Assembly (NCBI GenBank): GCA_031270395.1
Contig: JAISXU010000077.1
Location: 1-34,704, forward strand
DNA: 34,704 nucleotides
Direction: 5' to 3'
DNA from: Oscillospiraceae bacterium
GTDB lineage: Bacteria > Bacillota > Clostridia > Oscillospirales > Oscillospiraceae
The position numbers and the translations under genes were made by a program. The notes under the pieces are model-generated. The model saw only the letters and a list, made by a program, of their open reading frames with translations, was not told the DNA's origin and searched no databases. Every line of letters begins with the position of its first letter. Within the stretch, counting starts at the first letter, position 1. Shown one piece after another: positions 8,448-16,144 of the stretch.

Positions 8448-8476
8448 ATTTTATATCAAGCCGCGGTTTTTGTCAA
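8448..8476 (-). promoter_or_regulatory. Promoter for the SDR gene
   Basis: On the minus strand TTGACA (8476-8471) and TAAAAT (8453-8448) are 17 bases apart, a near-consensus sigma-A promoter, giving a leader of about 60 bases to the SDR start. CGTGTGA lies immediately downstream of the -10 box. Confidence 0.72.
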
Positions 8477-8493
8477 TTCCACGGACGAAATAA

Positions 8494-8521
8494 TTGACAA
8501 AAATCACACGTGTGATAAAAT
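8494..8521 (+). promoter_or_regulatory. Promoter for the glycyl-radical enzyme gene
   Basis: TTGACA (8494-8499) and TAAAAT (8516-8521) with a 16-base spacer, about 33 bases before ATG 8554, which has AAGGAGG as ribosome binding site. The spacer is almost wholly occupied by a perfect palindrome. Confidence 0.75.
8503..8516. promoter_or_regulatory. Candidate operator ATCACACGTGTGAT between GRE -35 and -10
   Basis: A perfect 14-bp palindrome fills the spacer of the GRE promoter and touches its -10 box, a position where bound repressor would block RNA polymerase. The half-site TCACACG recurs at 8441-8447, just downstream of the SDR -10 box. The cognate regulator is not in the window. Confidence 0.6.
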
Positions 8522-8553
8522 ATATCCATAATATTTTTTAAGGAGGTTTACTT

Positions 8554-11028
8554 ATGGCATGGGTACTCAGTCCCGTATCGCAGCGCGTGGCAAAGGTACG
8601 CGAGATGTACAGGGACACGCAGCCGGAGATATGTATCGCCCGGTACAGGATCATCACGGAATTCTACATGAACCACCCGGAACTCGGCGGCATACTGCGC
8701 AGAGCGAAGGCCCTGCAGGAGATCTGCGAGAATATCCCCGTACGCATAGGCGATAAGGAGGTCATCGTCGGGGCGCAGTCGGGCAAGTTCAGGGCGGCGG
8801 CGCTATACCCGGAAAATTCCGTCGATTTTCTCAAGCAGGAGATAGGCGACGGGACTATCCGGACGCGCGACATCGACCCCTATATCATATCCGAGCAGGA
8901 CGCCAAATACGTTATGGACACCATAGACTACTGGGAGGGGGAGTGCGGCAACGCCAAGTATAAGGCGTACATAATCGACCAGTACCATAAGTACGACGGC
9001 AACGGCATAACAATGCTCGGCAAGATGACCATAGCCGATACTCCGGTGGGACATTTCGTCACGGGCTACAATAAGGCCATACGCGTGGGTTTCGGCGCTA
9101 TCAAGGCCGAGGCGGACCTCAAGATGAACGAGCTCATAGCGGCGGGACTTCCCGGAACGACGATAGAGCAGTACAATTTCTACCGCGCCGTGTCTATCGT
9201 GAGTCAAGCGATCATCACGCTGACGAAGCGCTACGCGGCGAAGGCAAGGGAAATGACCGCGACGGAACCGGACGCCGAGCGCAGAAAAGAACTCGAAAAA
9301 ATGGCGGAATGTCTGAGCTGGACAGTCGAGCGCCCCGCGCGCAATTTCCATGAGGCGCTGCAATGTCTGTATATGTACCAGACCGTCCTGTGCCTCGACG
9401 CCAACATGCACGGCATCAGCTTCGGGCGCGTCGACCAGTACCTCGGAGATTTCCTTGAGCGCGATCTCGCGGACGGAATCATAACTCAGGAGTACGCGCA
9501 GGAGATGTTCGATCTGTTCTACCTGAAGGTCGCCGAGATGAACAAGCCGTGGAGCTACGGCGCCACGCAGGCCAACCCCGGCTACACCTCCGGACAGATG
9601 ATGAGTCTGGGCGGCGTGGACAAGAACGGCGAGGACGCCGCGAACAAGGTCACCTACATGATGCTTCAGGCGATGGGCCGGCTCGTCCTGCACGACCCGC
9701 CGCACTCGCTGCGCATAAGCAAAAAGACGCCGACGGAGCTGTGGGAGGCCGCCATAGAGACGTCCAAAATCTGCGGCGGCGTGCCGACCTTTGAAAATGA
9801 CGACGTCATCATACCCGCACTGATGAAGCGCGGGCTGTCGCTGGAGAGCGCCCGCAACTACTCTCCGATAGGCTGCGTCGAGCCGGGCGGCACGGGCGAC
9901 GAATGGCCGGCCTGCGGCGGCACGGGCAGCGTGTCGTATCTCAATCTCGTCAACGGCGTGTGGCTGGGCATAAACGACGGGCATCTGCCCATACCGCTGA
10001 TGTTCGGCGCGCCGCGCAACGGAGGCAAGTCGGATGGCAGCGGTAACCGGACGCCCGTGAAGCGCACGGACCGCGTCGGTCTGCCCACCGGCTATCTATA
10101 CGAGATGGAGACGTTCGAGGAGGTGCTTGACGCCTACAAAAAGCAGATAGAGTTTTTCGTAAAATGGCACGCCATGTGCATAAACGGCTTCGAATACGTA
10201 GCTCGCGAGGTGCTGCCGCTGCCCATAGTCTCGGCCACGATGGAGGGCTGCATGGAGAAGGGCATGGACGTCATGTACGGCGGCGCGAAGTATAACTCCT
10301 GCGGTATGGCGGGCGTTGGAATAGGCAACGTCGCCGACAGCCTGTTTATGATAAAACACCTCTGCTATGACACAAAACGGTGCACGACGCGCGAGCTGTA
10401 CACCGCGCTGATAGACAACTGGAAGGGCCACGAGGGGCTTCAGCAGTTCATAAAAAGCCAATGCCCGCACTACGGCAATGGTGTGCCGGAGGTCGATAAG
10501 TGGGCCAACTGGGCCGGACAGGTGTTCGCCGACGCCGTGACCTCATGCACGGGGCCCAGAGGCGCTTACGCCGCCGGACTGTACCCCGTCACGACGAACG
10601 TCATGTTCGGATATATGACGGGCGCGACGCCGGACGGACGCAACGCGGGTCAGCCGCTTGCCGACGGCATATCGCCGCTCCAGCAGATGGATTTGAACGG
10701 CCCGACGGCCGTACTGAATTCCGTATCAAAAATAGAGCAGGTCAACTATTCAAACGGCACGCTGCTCAACATGAAGTTCAGTCCGTCTTGCATTAACGGA
10801 GACGAGGGCGTGCAAAAGCTCTCGCAGCTCATCGCGACGTATTTCGACATGGGCGGCATGGAGATGCAGCTCAATGTCATTTCGGCGGCGACGCTGAAGG
10901 ACGCGCAGCATAACCCGGAGAATTATAAAAATCTCGTCGTGCGCGTCGCCGGCTTCTCAGCGTACTTCGTCGAGCTTCATATCACCGGCCAGAACGATCT
11001 GATCAGCCGCACCGAGCTGGAGATATAG
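8554..11028 (+). CDS. Glycyl-radical enzyme (PFL-like; eliminase or decarboxylase class), substrate unknown
   Basis: An 824-residue glycyl-radical enzyme. The N-terminal PFL-like domain ends before GCVEPG, with the thiyl-radical Cys441 and general-base-type Glu443; the C-terminal glycine loop is RVAGFSAYF with Gly800, followed by TGQNDLISRTE. The Cys-x-Glu pair is shared by choline lyase, glycerol and hydroxyproline dehydratases, isethionate lyase and arylacetate decarboxylases, and excludes pyruvate formate-lyase, which has adjacent cysteines. No microcompartment genes, no HpdC-type small subunit and no proC are adjacent, arguing against CutC, 4-hydroxyphenylacetate decarboxylase and HypD contexts. 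The glycine loop reads RVAGF instead of the common RVSGY. Activation is by the radical-SAM protein at 4633. The operon ends here; hairpin repeats follow 20 bases after the stop. Confidence 0.93.
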   Translation: MAWVLSPVSQRVAKVREMYRDTQPEICIARYRIITEFYMNHPELGGILRRAKALQEICENIPVRIGDKEVIVGAQSGKFRAAALYPENSVDFLKQEIGDGTIRTRDIDPYIISEQDAKYVMDTIDYWEGECGNAKYKAYIIDQYHKYDGNGITMLGKMTIADTPVGHFVTGYNKAIRVGFGAIKAEADLKMNELIAAGLPGTTIEQYNFYRAVSIVSQAIITLTKRYAAKAREMTATEPDAERRKELEKMAECLSWTVERPARNFHEALQCLYMYQTVLCLDANMHGISFGRVDQYLGDFLERDLADGIITQEYAQEMFDLFYLKVAEMNKPWSYGATQANPGYTSGQMMSLGGVDKNGEDAANKVTYMMLQAMGRLVLHDPPHSLRISKKTPTELWEAAIETSKICGGVPTFENDDVIIPALMKRGLSLESARNYSPIGCVEPGGTGDEWPACGGTGSVSYLNLVNGVWLGINDGHLPIPLMFGAPRNGGKSDGSGNRTPVKRTDRVGLPTGYLYEMETFEEVLDAYKKQIEFFVKWHAMCINGFEYVAREVLPLPIVSATMEGCMEKGMDVMYGGAKYNSCGMAGVGIGNVADSLFMIKHLCYDTKRCTTRELYTALIDNWKGHEGLQQFIKSQCPHYGNGVPEVDKWANWAGQVFADAVTSCTGPRGAYAAGLYPVTTNVMFGYMTGATPDGRNAGQPLADGISPLQQMDLNGPTAVLNSVSKIEQVNYSNGTLLNMKFSPSCINGDEGVQKLSQLIATYFDMGGMEMQLNVISAATLKDAQHNPENYKNLVVRVAGFSAYFVELHITGQNDLISRTELEI

Positions 11029-11049
11029 CGGGCAGTCTCAGGAACCCGA

Positions 11050-11164
11050 TATAATATCCGCAGAGCGGATATTATACGCTACTGTCCCCATCGGCTCGCC
11101 GCTTCGCGGCAACCGCCGAGGGTCGACATATTATATCATTGCCGCTTCGCGGCAATGATATAAT
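11050..11164. repeat. Structured repeat, copy A (hairpin-core-hairpin)
   Basis: Hairpin 1 is a 12-bp stem (11050-11061 with 11065-11076). The conserved core runs 11082-11130, starts CTGTCCCCATCGGC and itself folds as TCGGC/GCCGA around GCCGC-TTC-GCGGC. Hairpin 3 is a perfect 16-bp stem with a TTC loop (11130-11164). The copy begins about 20 bases after the GRE stop codon and is followed directly by copy B. Confidence 0.9.
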
Positions 11165-11273
11165 GTCCGCAGAGCGGATATTATACGCTACTGTCCCCAT
11201 CGGCTCGCCGCTTCGCGGCAACCGCCGAGGGTCGACACATTATATCATTGCCGCTTCGCGGCAATGATATAAT
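11159..11273. repeat. Structured repeat, copy B, tandem to copy A with 109-bp period
   Basis: Nearly identical to copy A, offset by 109 bases; the last arm of copy A (TATAAT) is also the first arm of copy B. Hairpin 1 spans 11159-11185 with one G-T pair, the core 11191-11239, and hairpin 3 is the same perfect 16-bp stem at 11239-11273. Confidence 0.9.
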
Positions 11274-11296
11274 GGCGCGGCGCCGAACCACGCTTC

Positions 11297-11333
11297 GCCC
11301 ACGGCGGCGGCGCATTGCGCCGCCGCCGTGGGC
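11297..11333. terminator. Very stable GC hairpin downstream of the C-GCAxxG-C-C gene
   Basis: A perfect 17-bp stem with an ATT loop (GCCCACGGCGGCGGCGC and its complement). It lies just beyond the minus-strand stop at 11365 and between that gene and the convergent GRE operon, so it may end or block transcription in both directions. There is no long T-run, so intrinsic termination is not certain. Confidence 0.45.
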
Positions 11334-11363
11334 GTCTGTCCGGACTCTCCCGTCCGGACAGAC
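11334..11363. terminator. Second perfect hairpin directly after the minus-strand stop codon
   Basis: GTCTGTCCGGAC pairs with GTCCGGACAGAC (12 bp) across a 6-base loop and ends one base before the stop codon of the minus-strand gene. It is adjacent to the 17-bp hairpin, giving a double stem-loop. No T-run is present. Confidence 0.45.
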
Positions 11364-11364
11364 G

Positions 11365-11802
11365 TCAATACCCCAGCTCCTCAAGTATCGCGACGGCGCC
11401 CATTACGAGCGGGACGCAGACGGTCTCGCGCAGCTTCTCCGCCTCGTACCGCTCCCTGCCCTCCGGCGTAGAGAGGTGGCATCCCAGCAGCTCGCGGCAC
11501 CGCACCGCGCCGTTGCGCTCGCGAAACCGCTCGACGAGCTCCGCCGTCCTGTTGTGACAGTTCTCTTTCCCGTAAGCATCCTCCGGCTCGACGGGGCCGT
11601 ACCTCTGTCCGACGACCATCACCGCTCCGCTGAGCGCGCCGCACACCTCCCCGCACCCGAGGCCGCCGCCGAAGCCCGCGGCGGCGCGCACCGCCGTGTC
11701 ATAATCCGCGTCGTATCTGTCGTAGAAAACCGCCGCGACAGACTGAGCGCAGTTAAAGCCCCGCGCAAAAATCTCGGCCGCCAAATCTGTATATTGACTC
11801 AC
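11365..11802 (-). CDS. C-GCAxxG-C-C family protein (putative redox protein)
   Basis: A 145-residue protein of the family named for spaced cysteines. It shows GFNCAQSV near residue 15, FGGGLGCGEVCGALSGA in the middle, and later single cysteines in KENCHNR, RELLGCH and ETVCVP. Family members are small, probably redox-active or metal-binding proteins of anaerobes; no reaction is established. The ATG at 11802 overlaps the stop of the DacF-like gene (11799-11801), so it is second in a two-gene minus-strand operon. Confidence 0.88.
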   Translation of the reverse strand: MSQYTDLAAEIFARGFNCAQSVAAVFYDRYDADYDTAVRAAAGFGGGLGCGEVCGALSGAVMVVGQRYGPVEPEDAYGKENCHNRTAELVERFRERNGAVRCRELLGCHLSTPEGRERYEAEKLRETVCVPLVMGAVAILEELGY

Positions 11803-13196
11803 TTGAACGCCCCCCTGTCATAATCACTGCTTTTCGAGCCGCCCTTGCGCTCGTCTATTATCCTCTGCTTCGCCTCTTTTATCCTGCGCAGCCGAGCGCG
11901 CCGTATCCTGTTATACCGTATCACGAGCGCCGCGTACACCGCGAACAGCACCAGAACGATGAAGATTGAAAGCTTGACCCACCGGCTGCCGAGCGCCCTC
12001 TTTATCTGATCCTCTATGTACTTTATGCGCTGCAGCTCCACGGCCGTGTTGGCGACAAGACGGGACTCGCCGTATTTTTTTTCGCCCAGATATACGCTGA
12101 TCTCGCCCAATACGGCACCTCTCTCTATCGGGGCGATAAGGGGTTCTCCGTCGCGCACGGCGTATACTGTGATGCTGCGCGTGAAATCGCCGTCGTCCAC
12201 ATCGTTGTCCAGCAGAAGTCTGATAGACTCCGCCGGCCTGAGAACGACGTCGTCCGCGCCGTCGCCGTATTTGACGGGCACATCCGCGATGAGCTCGCTC
12301 GACGTGAGCACATTACGCCAGCTGAAATTACCAAAGCCCCACTCAAAGAGCTTTTTGCCCTCGGTCAGATTCTGCATCTCGGTCGATTCGTCCTCCAGCG
12401 TTATCGCCACGGCGCCGAGCACCACCCCGACGAGGGAGAGGTCGTCGCGCCGCGCGGAGGCCGTCAGTCCGTACCCGTTCTCGTATGTACCGCTTGTGCG
12501 CGCGGCCGCGGCGTACATGTAGTAGTATTTGCTCGTTTCGCTGAGTATGTAGTTTGGACTGCTTATGCCGCGGCTGTCGCTGTAATTCGTCCCGGGGAGC
12601 GTCGTCTTAAAGGTTCCGGCGATCTGTATAAAAAGCGAATGGCGGCACGCCTCCTGCATCATTACGGCAAGGTCCCACGCCGTCGTATACTGCTCCGGGT
12701 CTATCTTTCCGTGTGTGTTCGTAAATTTTGTATCGACACAGCCGAGTCTGCGGGCCTCCGCGTTCATCATCTCCACAAACTCCCCGACGCCGCCCGCCAC
12801 CTCCTCGGCCGCCGCGTTGCACGCCGCGTCGTTTATTCCGAAATACGCCATGTAGAGCAGGTCGATAAGCCTCAGTTGCTCGCCCGGAACGAGTCCGCGC
12901 CCCTCGCCGAGTCCCTCCCACGCCGATTCGTCTACAGTGACGACGTCGTTCAGCTCGGCGCGCCCCTCCTCGCAGGCGCGCGCCGCCGTAAGCAGCGTCA
13001 TCACCTTGACGAGATTGTCCGGCGAACGCCGCTCGCGCATATTCTTCTCGTAGAGTATCTCGCCCGAATTTACCTCAAGCAGTACGACCGCCTGCGCCTG
13101 AGCGTCGTGGGGCGCGGCGGCGTGCGCGCTCTGACGGGCGGGCGGGAGCAACATGAGCGCCAGTAGAGGTAAAACGAGAAGGCTCACTTTTTTCAT
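11799..13196 (-). CDS. DacF-like D-alanyl-D-alanine carboxypeptidase homologue with altered active site
   Basis: A 465-residue exported, C-terminally anchored member of the S11 (PBP5/DacF) family. A signal peptide covers residues 1-29, the transpeptidase-like domain ~30-270, a PBP5_C-like beta domain ~285-390, one membrane helix ~403-425 and a basic tail. All three catalytic motifs differ from consensus: SxxK is NLVK (Asn61 for Ser, Lys64 kept), SxN is GIN (Gly120 for Ser), and KTG is replaced by RTSG near 233. The protein is otherwise well conserved, so it is probably a non-catalytic cell-wall protein rather than a decayed gene. ATG 13196 is preceded by GGGAG at 7 bases; the longer frame to 13298 runs through a repeat and is rejected. 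Confidence 0.85.
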   Translation of the reverse strand: MKKVSLLVLPLLALMLLPPARQSAHAAAPHDAQAQAVVLLEVNSGEILYEKNMRERRSPDNLVKVMTLLTAARACEEGRAELNDVVTVDESAWEGLGEGRGLVPGEQLRLIDLLYMAYFGINDAACNAAAEEVAGGVGEFVEMMNAEARRLGCVDTKFTNTHGKIDPEQYTTAWDLAVMMQEACRHSLFIQIAGTFKTTLPGTNYSDSRGISSPNYILSETSKYYYMYAAAARTSGTYENGYGLTASARRDDLSLVGVVLGAVAITLEDESTEMQNLTEGKKLFEWGFGNFSWRNVLTSSELIADVPVKYGDGADDVVLRPAESIRLLLDNDVDDGDFTRSITVYAVRDGEPLIAPIERGAVLGEISVYLGEKKYGESRLVANTAVELQRIKYIEDQIKRALGSRWVKLSIFIVLVLFAVYAALVIRYNRIRRARLRRIKEAKQRIIDERKGGSKSSDYDRGAFK

Positions 13197-13217
13197 ATAA
13201 ATCTCCCGCATCATATG

Positions 13218-13332
13218 GTATAATGTTCGCGGGGCGAACATTATACGGGGCTGTCCCCATCGGCTCGCCGCTTCGCGGCAACCGCCGAGGGCTGACACAT
13301 TATACCATTGCCGCTTCGCGTCATGGTATAAT
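13218..13332. repeat. Structured repeat, copy C
   Basis: Hairpin 1 is GTATAATGTTCGC with its perfect complement (13218-13246, 13-bp stem, GGG loop). The core 13251-13299 matches copies A and B in all but about two positions. Hairpin 3 is ATTATACCAT paired with ATGGTATAAT (13299-13332). It lies between the divergent dacF-like and comEA-like genes, upstream of both. Confidence 0.9.
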
Positions 13333-13485
13333 GTTCTTATAATACTCGCGCTGTGTCAACTAGTATACCAAATTCAGTATGCCGATTGCAATATTATTCC
13401 CCGGCGAAAGTGAGTCTGACGACGACAAACGTAGTGAATACTCTGTGTGTTCGCGGCAAGCGGGATAAGAGAATGGCGGCGGAAG

Positions 13486-13944
13486 ATGAGAGTCAGGAAA
13501 GCTGAATTGTCCGTGATCATAATAACGGTGGCGTTCGTTTGCTTTGCCGGAGGCTTCTTTGTCGGCAGAATGGGGGCGCCGGGCGGCATAACTCCCGTGC
13601 CGGCGCCAGACGCGCCGCCGTCTGAGTCCGCAGATGCCCTGCCCCCGGCGCAGCAGACGCCGACGGACGGCGGCGCGTCTCCGGCGCTCTCTCCGACTCC
13701 GACTCCGGAGCCGTCTCCGGAGCTATCCGACACAGAGCACGACGCGCAGGGGCGCGTGAACATAAACACCGCGTCAGCCGGAACGCTTCAGGAGCTGCGC
13801 GGGATCGGCCCGGCGCTCTCCGCACGCATAATCGAGTACAGAGAGCAAAACGGCGCGTTTACGGCTATCGACCAGCTGCTGGAGGTCACGGGGATCGGAA
13901 ACGCCAAGCTCGCCGACATAAGGGATCACGTCACGGTCGGATGA
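13486..13944 (+). CDS. ComEA-like membrane-anchored helix-hairpin-helix DNA-binding protein
   Basis: A 152-residue protein with an N-terminal membrane anchor (residues ~8-28), a Pro/Thr/Ser-rich linker (~30-90) and a C-terminal pair of helix-hairpin-helix motifs. The segment VNINTASAGTLQELRGIGP through EVTGIGNAKLADIRDHV is the typical ComEA competence domain that binds double-stranded DNA outside the membrane. The start is uncertain: ATG 13486 has only a weak GGCGG upstream, and an upstream GTG at 13447 would add 13 residues without a better site. No comEC follows; instead a two-component system begins 24 bases later. Confidence 0.88.
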   Translation: MRVRKAELSVIIITVAFVCFAGGFFVGRMGAPGGITPVPAPDAPPSESADALPPAQQTPTDGGASPALSPTPTPEPSPELSDTEHDAQGRVNINTASAGTLQELRGIGPALSARIIEYREQNGAFTAIDQLLEVTGIGNAKLADIRDHVTVG

Positions 13945-13968
13945 GCCACGTGGGAGGGAAAGGAAAGG

Positions 13969-14649
13969 ATGAAAATTCTCGTCGTCGATGATGAAAAGCT
14001 GCTCATAAAGGGCATAAAATTTAATCTTGAAAACGAGGGCTATCAGGTGGAGGGCGCCTACGACGGCCAGGAGGCCGTGGAGCTCGCGAAAAACGGCAAT
14101 TTCGACCTCATCATACTTGATGTGATGATGCCCAAGCTCGGCGGACTGGAGGCTTGCATGCGCATACGCGAGTTCTCGACGGTGCCCATAATAATGCTGA
14201 CGGCGCGCGGCGACGACATGGACAAGATAATGGGCTTTGAATACGGCGCGGACGACTATGTGACGAAGCCGTTTAATATTCTGGAGCTGAAGGCGCGCAT
14301 ACGCGCTCTGCTAAGGAGATCGTCCGTGACAAACCAGCTGATGGGCGGCGCTACGCTCGCGATAGGACATATCACGCTGGACAGCGAGAAGCGTATCGTA
14401 AAAAAAGACGGCATACCCGTCGACCTCACCGCGCGCGAGTTTGACGTCATCGAGCTTCTTGCCCGCAATCCGGACAGAGTTTACAGCCGTGAAAATCTGC
14501 TGAATATCATCTGGGGTTATGAGTATCAGGGCGACACCCGCACCGTCGACGTACACGTCCGGCGTCTGCGGGAAAAGCTGGAGCGCGACCCCGCGCAGCC
14601 GGAGCGCATTATGACAAAGTGGGGTGTTGGTTACTATTTCAAGGGATAA
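13969..14649 (+). CDS. OmpR/PhoB-family response regulator
   Basis: A 226-residue regulator with a receiver domain (1-~120) and a winged-helix DNA-binding domain (~130-226). The acidic pair is VDDE near residue 8, the phosphoacceptor is Asp51 in LIILDVMMPK, with the Thr of MLTARGDD and the Lys of YVTKPFN in place. The C-terminal domain carries GDTRTVDVHVRRLREKLE. A GGAGGGAAAGGAAAGG tract precedes the ATG. It is followed immediately by its histidine kinase; sequence style is close to WalR/PhoP/YycF-type regulators, but the target genes are not evident. Confidence 0.95.
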   Translation: MKILVVDDEKLLIKGIKFNLENEGYQVEGAYDGQEAVELAKNGNFDLIILDVMMPKLGGLEACMRIREFSTVPIIMLTARGDDMDKIMGFEYGADDYVTKPFNILELKARIRALLRRSSVTNQLMGGATLAIGHITLDSEKRIVKKDGIPVDLTAREFDVIELLARNPDRVYSRENLLNIIWGYEYQGDTRTVDVHVRRLREKLERDPAQPERIMTKWGVGYYFKG

Positions 14650-14659
14650 CGGGCGACTC

Positions 14660-16069
14660 GTGAGGGTTTTCAGCAGTCTGCGGGTGCGGATCGCGTTCTC
14701 GTACGCGCTTCTGCTCGCCGTGGTACTCGTGTTGATGAACACATACTTTCTCACCGCTTCGCGAGACATGATATTTACGTCAAAGCACACCCTCATACGC
14801 AATCAGGCGGCCATCATGGAGACGGCGCTCGCGGACTTCGACGACCTGAGCATCGACGACGTCTCGCAGGTCATGGCGCGTCTGGACGTGGACGAGTCCA
14901 TGCGCGTCGTCATCATGGACGACGACGGGATTCTGCTCTACGATACGACGGACAGCGCCGGCGGCTCCTACTACGCCGACTTCTTCCAGCAGAACGCCTC
15001 AAGGGCGCTCGGGGGATACGACGTGATCAGTCTGCGGTTTTCGGAGGGAGTTTTCTACAGCAGCGCGCTCCTGCCGGTCATACGCGACGGCGCGGTGATA
15101 GGCGCCGTCTACGTCCACGAGGGCGACGCGCAGCAGGGCGCCATACTCGTCGGACTGCAGAGCACCATCAAGAGCATATCGATCCTTGTGACCGCGCTCT
15201 CGGTTTTTATCGTGGCGCTCATACTCTGGACGGTCATGCGGCGCATTTCAAGCATACTCCGGGCGATAAAGCTGGTTCGTGAGGGCGAGTACAATTATCG
15301 CATCAGCGTCGGCGGAAACGACGAGCTGGCGCTGCTCGGCGAGGAATTTAACAGTCTGACCGACCGCCTGCGCGACACCGACGAGATACGCCGCCGCTTC
15401 GTCGCGGACGCGTCGCACGAGCTTAAAACCCCGCTCGCCTCGATACGTCTGCTCAGCGACAGCATCCTCAACAACGACGGCATGGACCCCGATACCGTGC
15501 GTGAGTTTGTGACCGACATCGGCAACGAGTCGGAGCGGCTGGCGCGCACCACGGAAAAGCTGATGACGCTCACCCGGCTTGACAACAACATAATCGCCGA
15601 GCGCGCGAGCGTCGATATGCGGGAGGTCGCGACGGACACGCTTCACATGCTGCGCCCGCTGGCAGCCAGCCGCGGTCTGACGATCGAATCCGCTCTGGAC
15701 GGAGGGTGCTTCGTCCTCGCAACGCGCGACGAGGTGTATATGATAATATTAAACCTCACCGAAAACGCCATAAAATACAATACCCCGGGCGGCTCGGTCT
15801 GCGTAAAGCTGACGCGCGAGGCGGAGCACTCGATACTGACGGTCGACGACACGGGCATCGGCGTGCCGGAAGCCGACATGCCGCATATATTCGACCGCTT
15901 TTACCGCGTCGATAAGGCGCGCTCGCGTGAGGCCGGCGGCAGTGGCCTGGGACTTTCGCTTGTCCGGGACGCGGCGCTGGGACTCGGCGGCTCGGTCACC
16001 GCGGAGAACCGCAGGGACGGCGGTATGCGTTTTCGCGTCCGGCTTCCGCTCTACATCGCCCCTGAATGA
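14660..16069 (+). CDS. Sensor histidine kinase (HAMP-HisKA-HATPase_c)
   Basis: A 469-residue membrane kinase pairing with the upstream regulator. It has a membrane helix at ~10-32, an extracytoplasmic sensor of ~130 residues, a second helix at ~172-195, a HAMP linker, and the phospho-accepting His253 in ASHELKTPLASI. The ATPase domain shows NLTENAIKYN, DDTGIGV and GGSGLGLSL. The start GTG at 14660, ten bases after the regulator's stop, fits the operon; an upstream TTG at 14624 would overlap the regulator and adds nothing membrane-like. The sensor domain is PhoR/WalK-like in layout; the signal is unknown. Confidence 0.93.
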   Translation: MRVFSSLRVRIAFSYALLLAVVLVLMNTYFLTASRDMIFTSKHTLIRNQAAIMETALADFDDLSIDDVSQVMARLDVDESMRVVIMDDDGILLYDTTDSAGGSYYADFFQQNASRALGGYDVISLRFSEGVFYSSALLPVIRDGAVIGAVYVHEGDAQQGAILVGLQSTIKSISILVTALSVFIVALILWTVMRRISSILRAIKLVREGEYNYRISVGGNDELALLGEEFNSLTDRLRDTDEIRRRFVADASHELKTPLASIRLLSDSILNNDGMDPDTVREFVTDIGNESERLARTTEKLMTLTRLDNNIIAERASVDMREVATDTLHMLRPLAASRGLTIESALDGGCFVLATRDEVYMIILNLTENAIKYNTPGGSVCVKLTREAEHSILTVDDTGIGVPEADMPHIFDRFYRVDKARSREAGGSGLGLSLVRDAALGLGGSVTAENRRDGGMRFRVRLPLYIAPE

Positions 16070-16094
16070 ATAATTTCGCAAACGAAATTATTCA
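16067..16094. terminator. Hairpin at the end of the histidine-kinase gene
   Basis: TGAATAATTTCG pairs perfectly with CGAAATTATTCA (12 bp, CAAA loop); the kinase stop codon is the first triplet of the stem. There is no U-tract, so it may be a 3'-end stabiliser rather than a terminator. Confidence 0.45.
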
Positions 16095-16114
16095 ATGATT
16101 CAATGAGGCCGTGC

Positions 16115-16144
16115 TTGACAGCGACCGGCGCGGCGTGGTAGAAT
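16115..16144 (+). promoter_or_regulatory. Probable promoter of the aspS-gatCAB operon, -10 inside repeat copy D
   Basis: TTGACA (16115-16120) and TAGAAT (16139-16144) with an 18-base spacer. The -10 box is part of the first arm of the structured repeat copy D, so transcripts would carry the repeat ahead of the T-box leader. No alternative hexamer pair is seen between the repeat and the T-box. Confidence 0.55.

Noticed and set aside
8803..9984. 393-codon minus-strand open frame opposite the GRE gene
   Set aside because: Complement of a highly conserved coding region; composition typical of a GC-driven shadow frame.
11050..11273. Possible CRISPR array
   Set aside because: The two units are tandem copies of a long hairpin element with no unique spacers and no cas genes.
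13197..13298. N-terminal extension of the dacF-like gene
   Set aside because: It reads through hairpin 1 and the core of repeat copy C; a signal peptide and a proper ribosome site mark ATG 13196.
13354..13359. TTGACA on the minus strand as a dacF-like promoter -35
   Set aside because: No -10-like hexamer occurs at 16-18 bases; only mis-spaced AT-rich matches inside repeat copy C.
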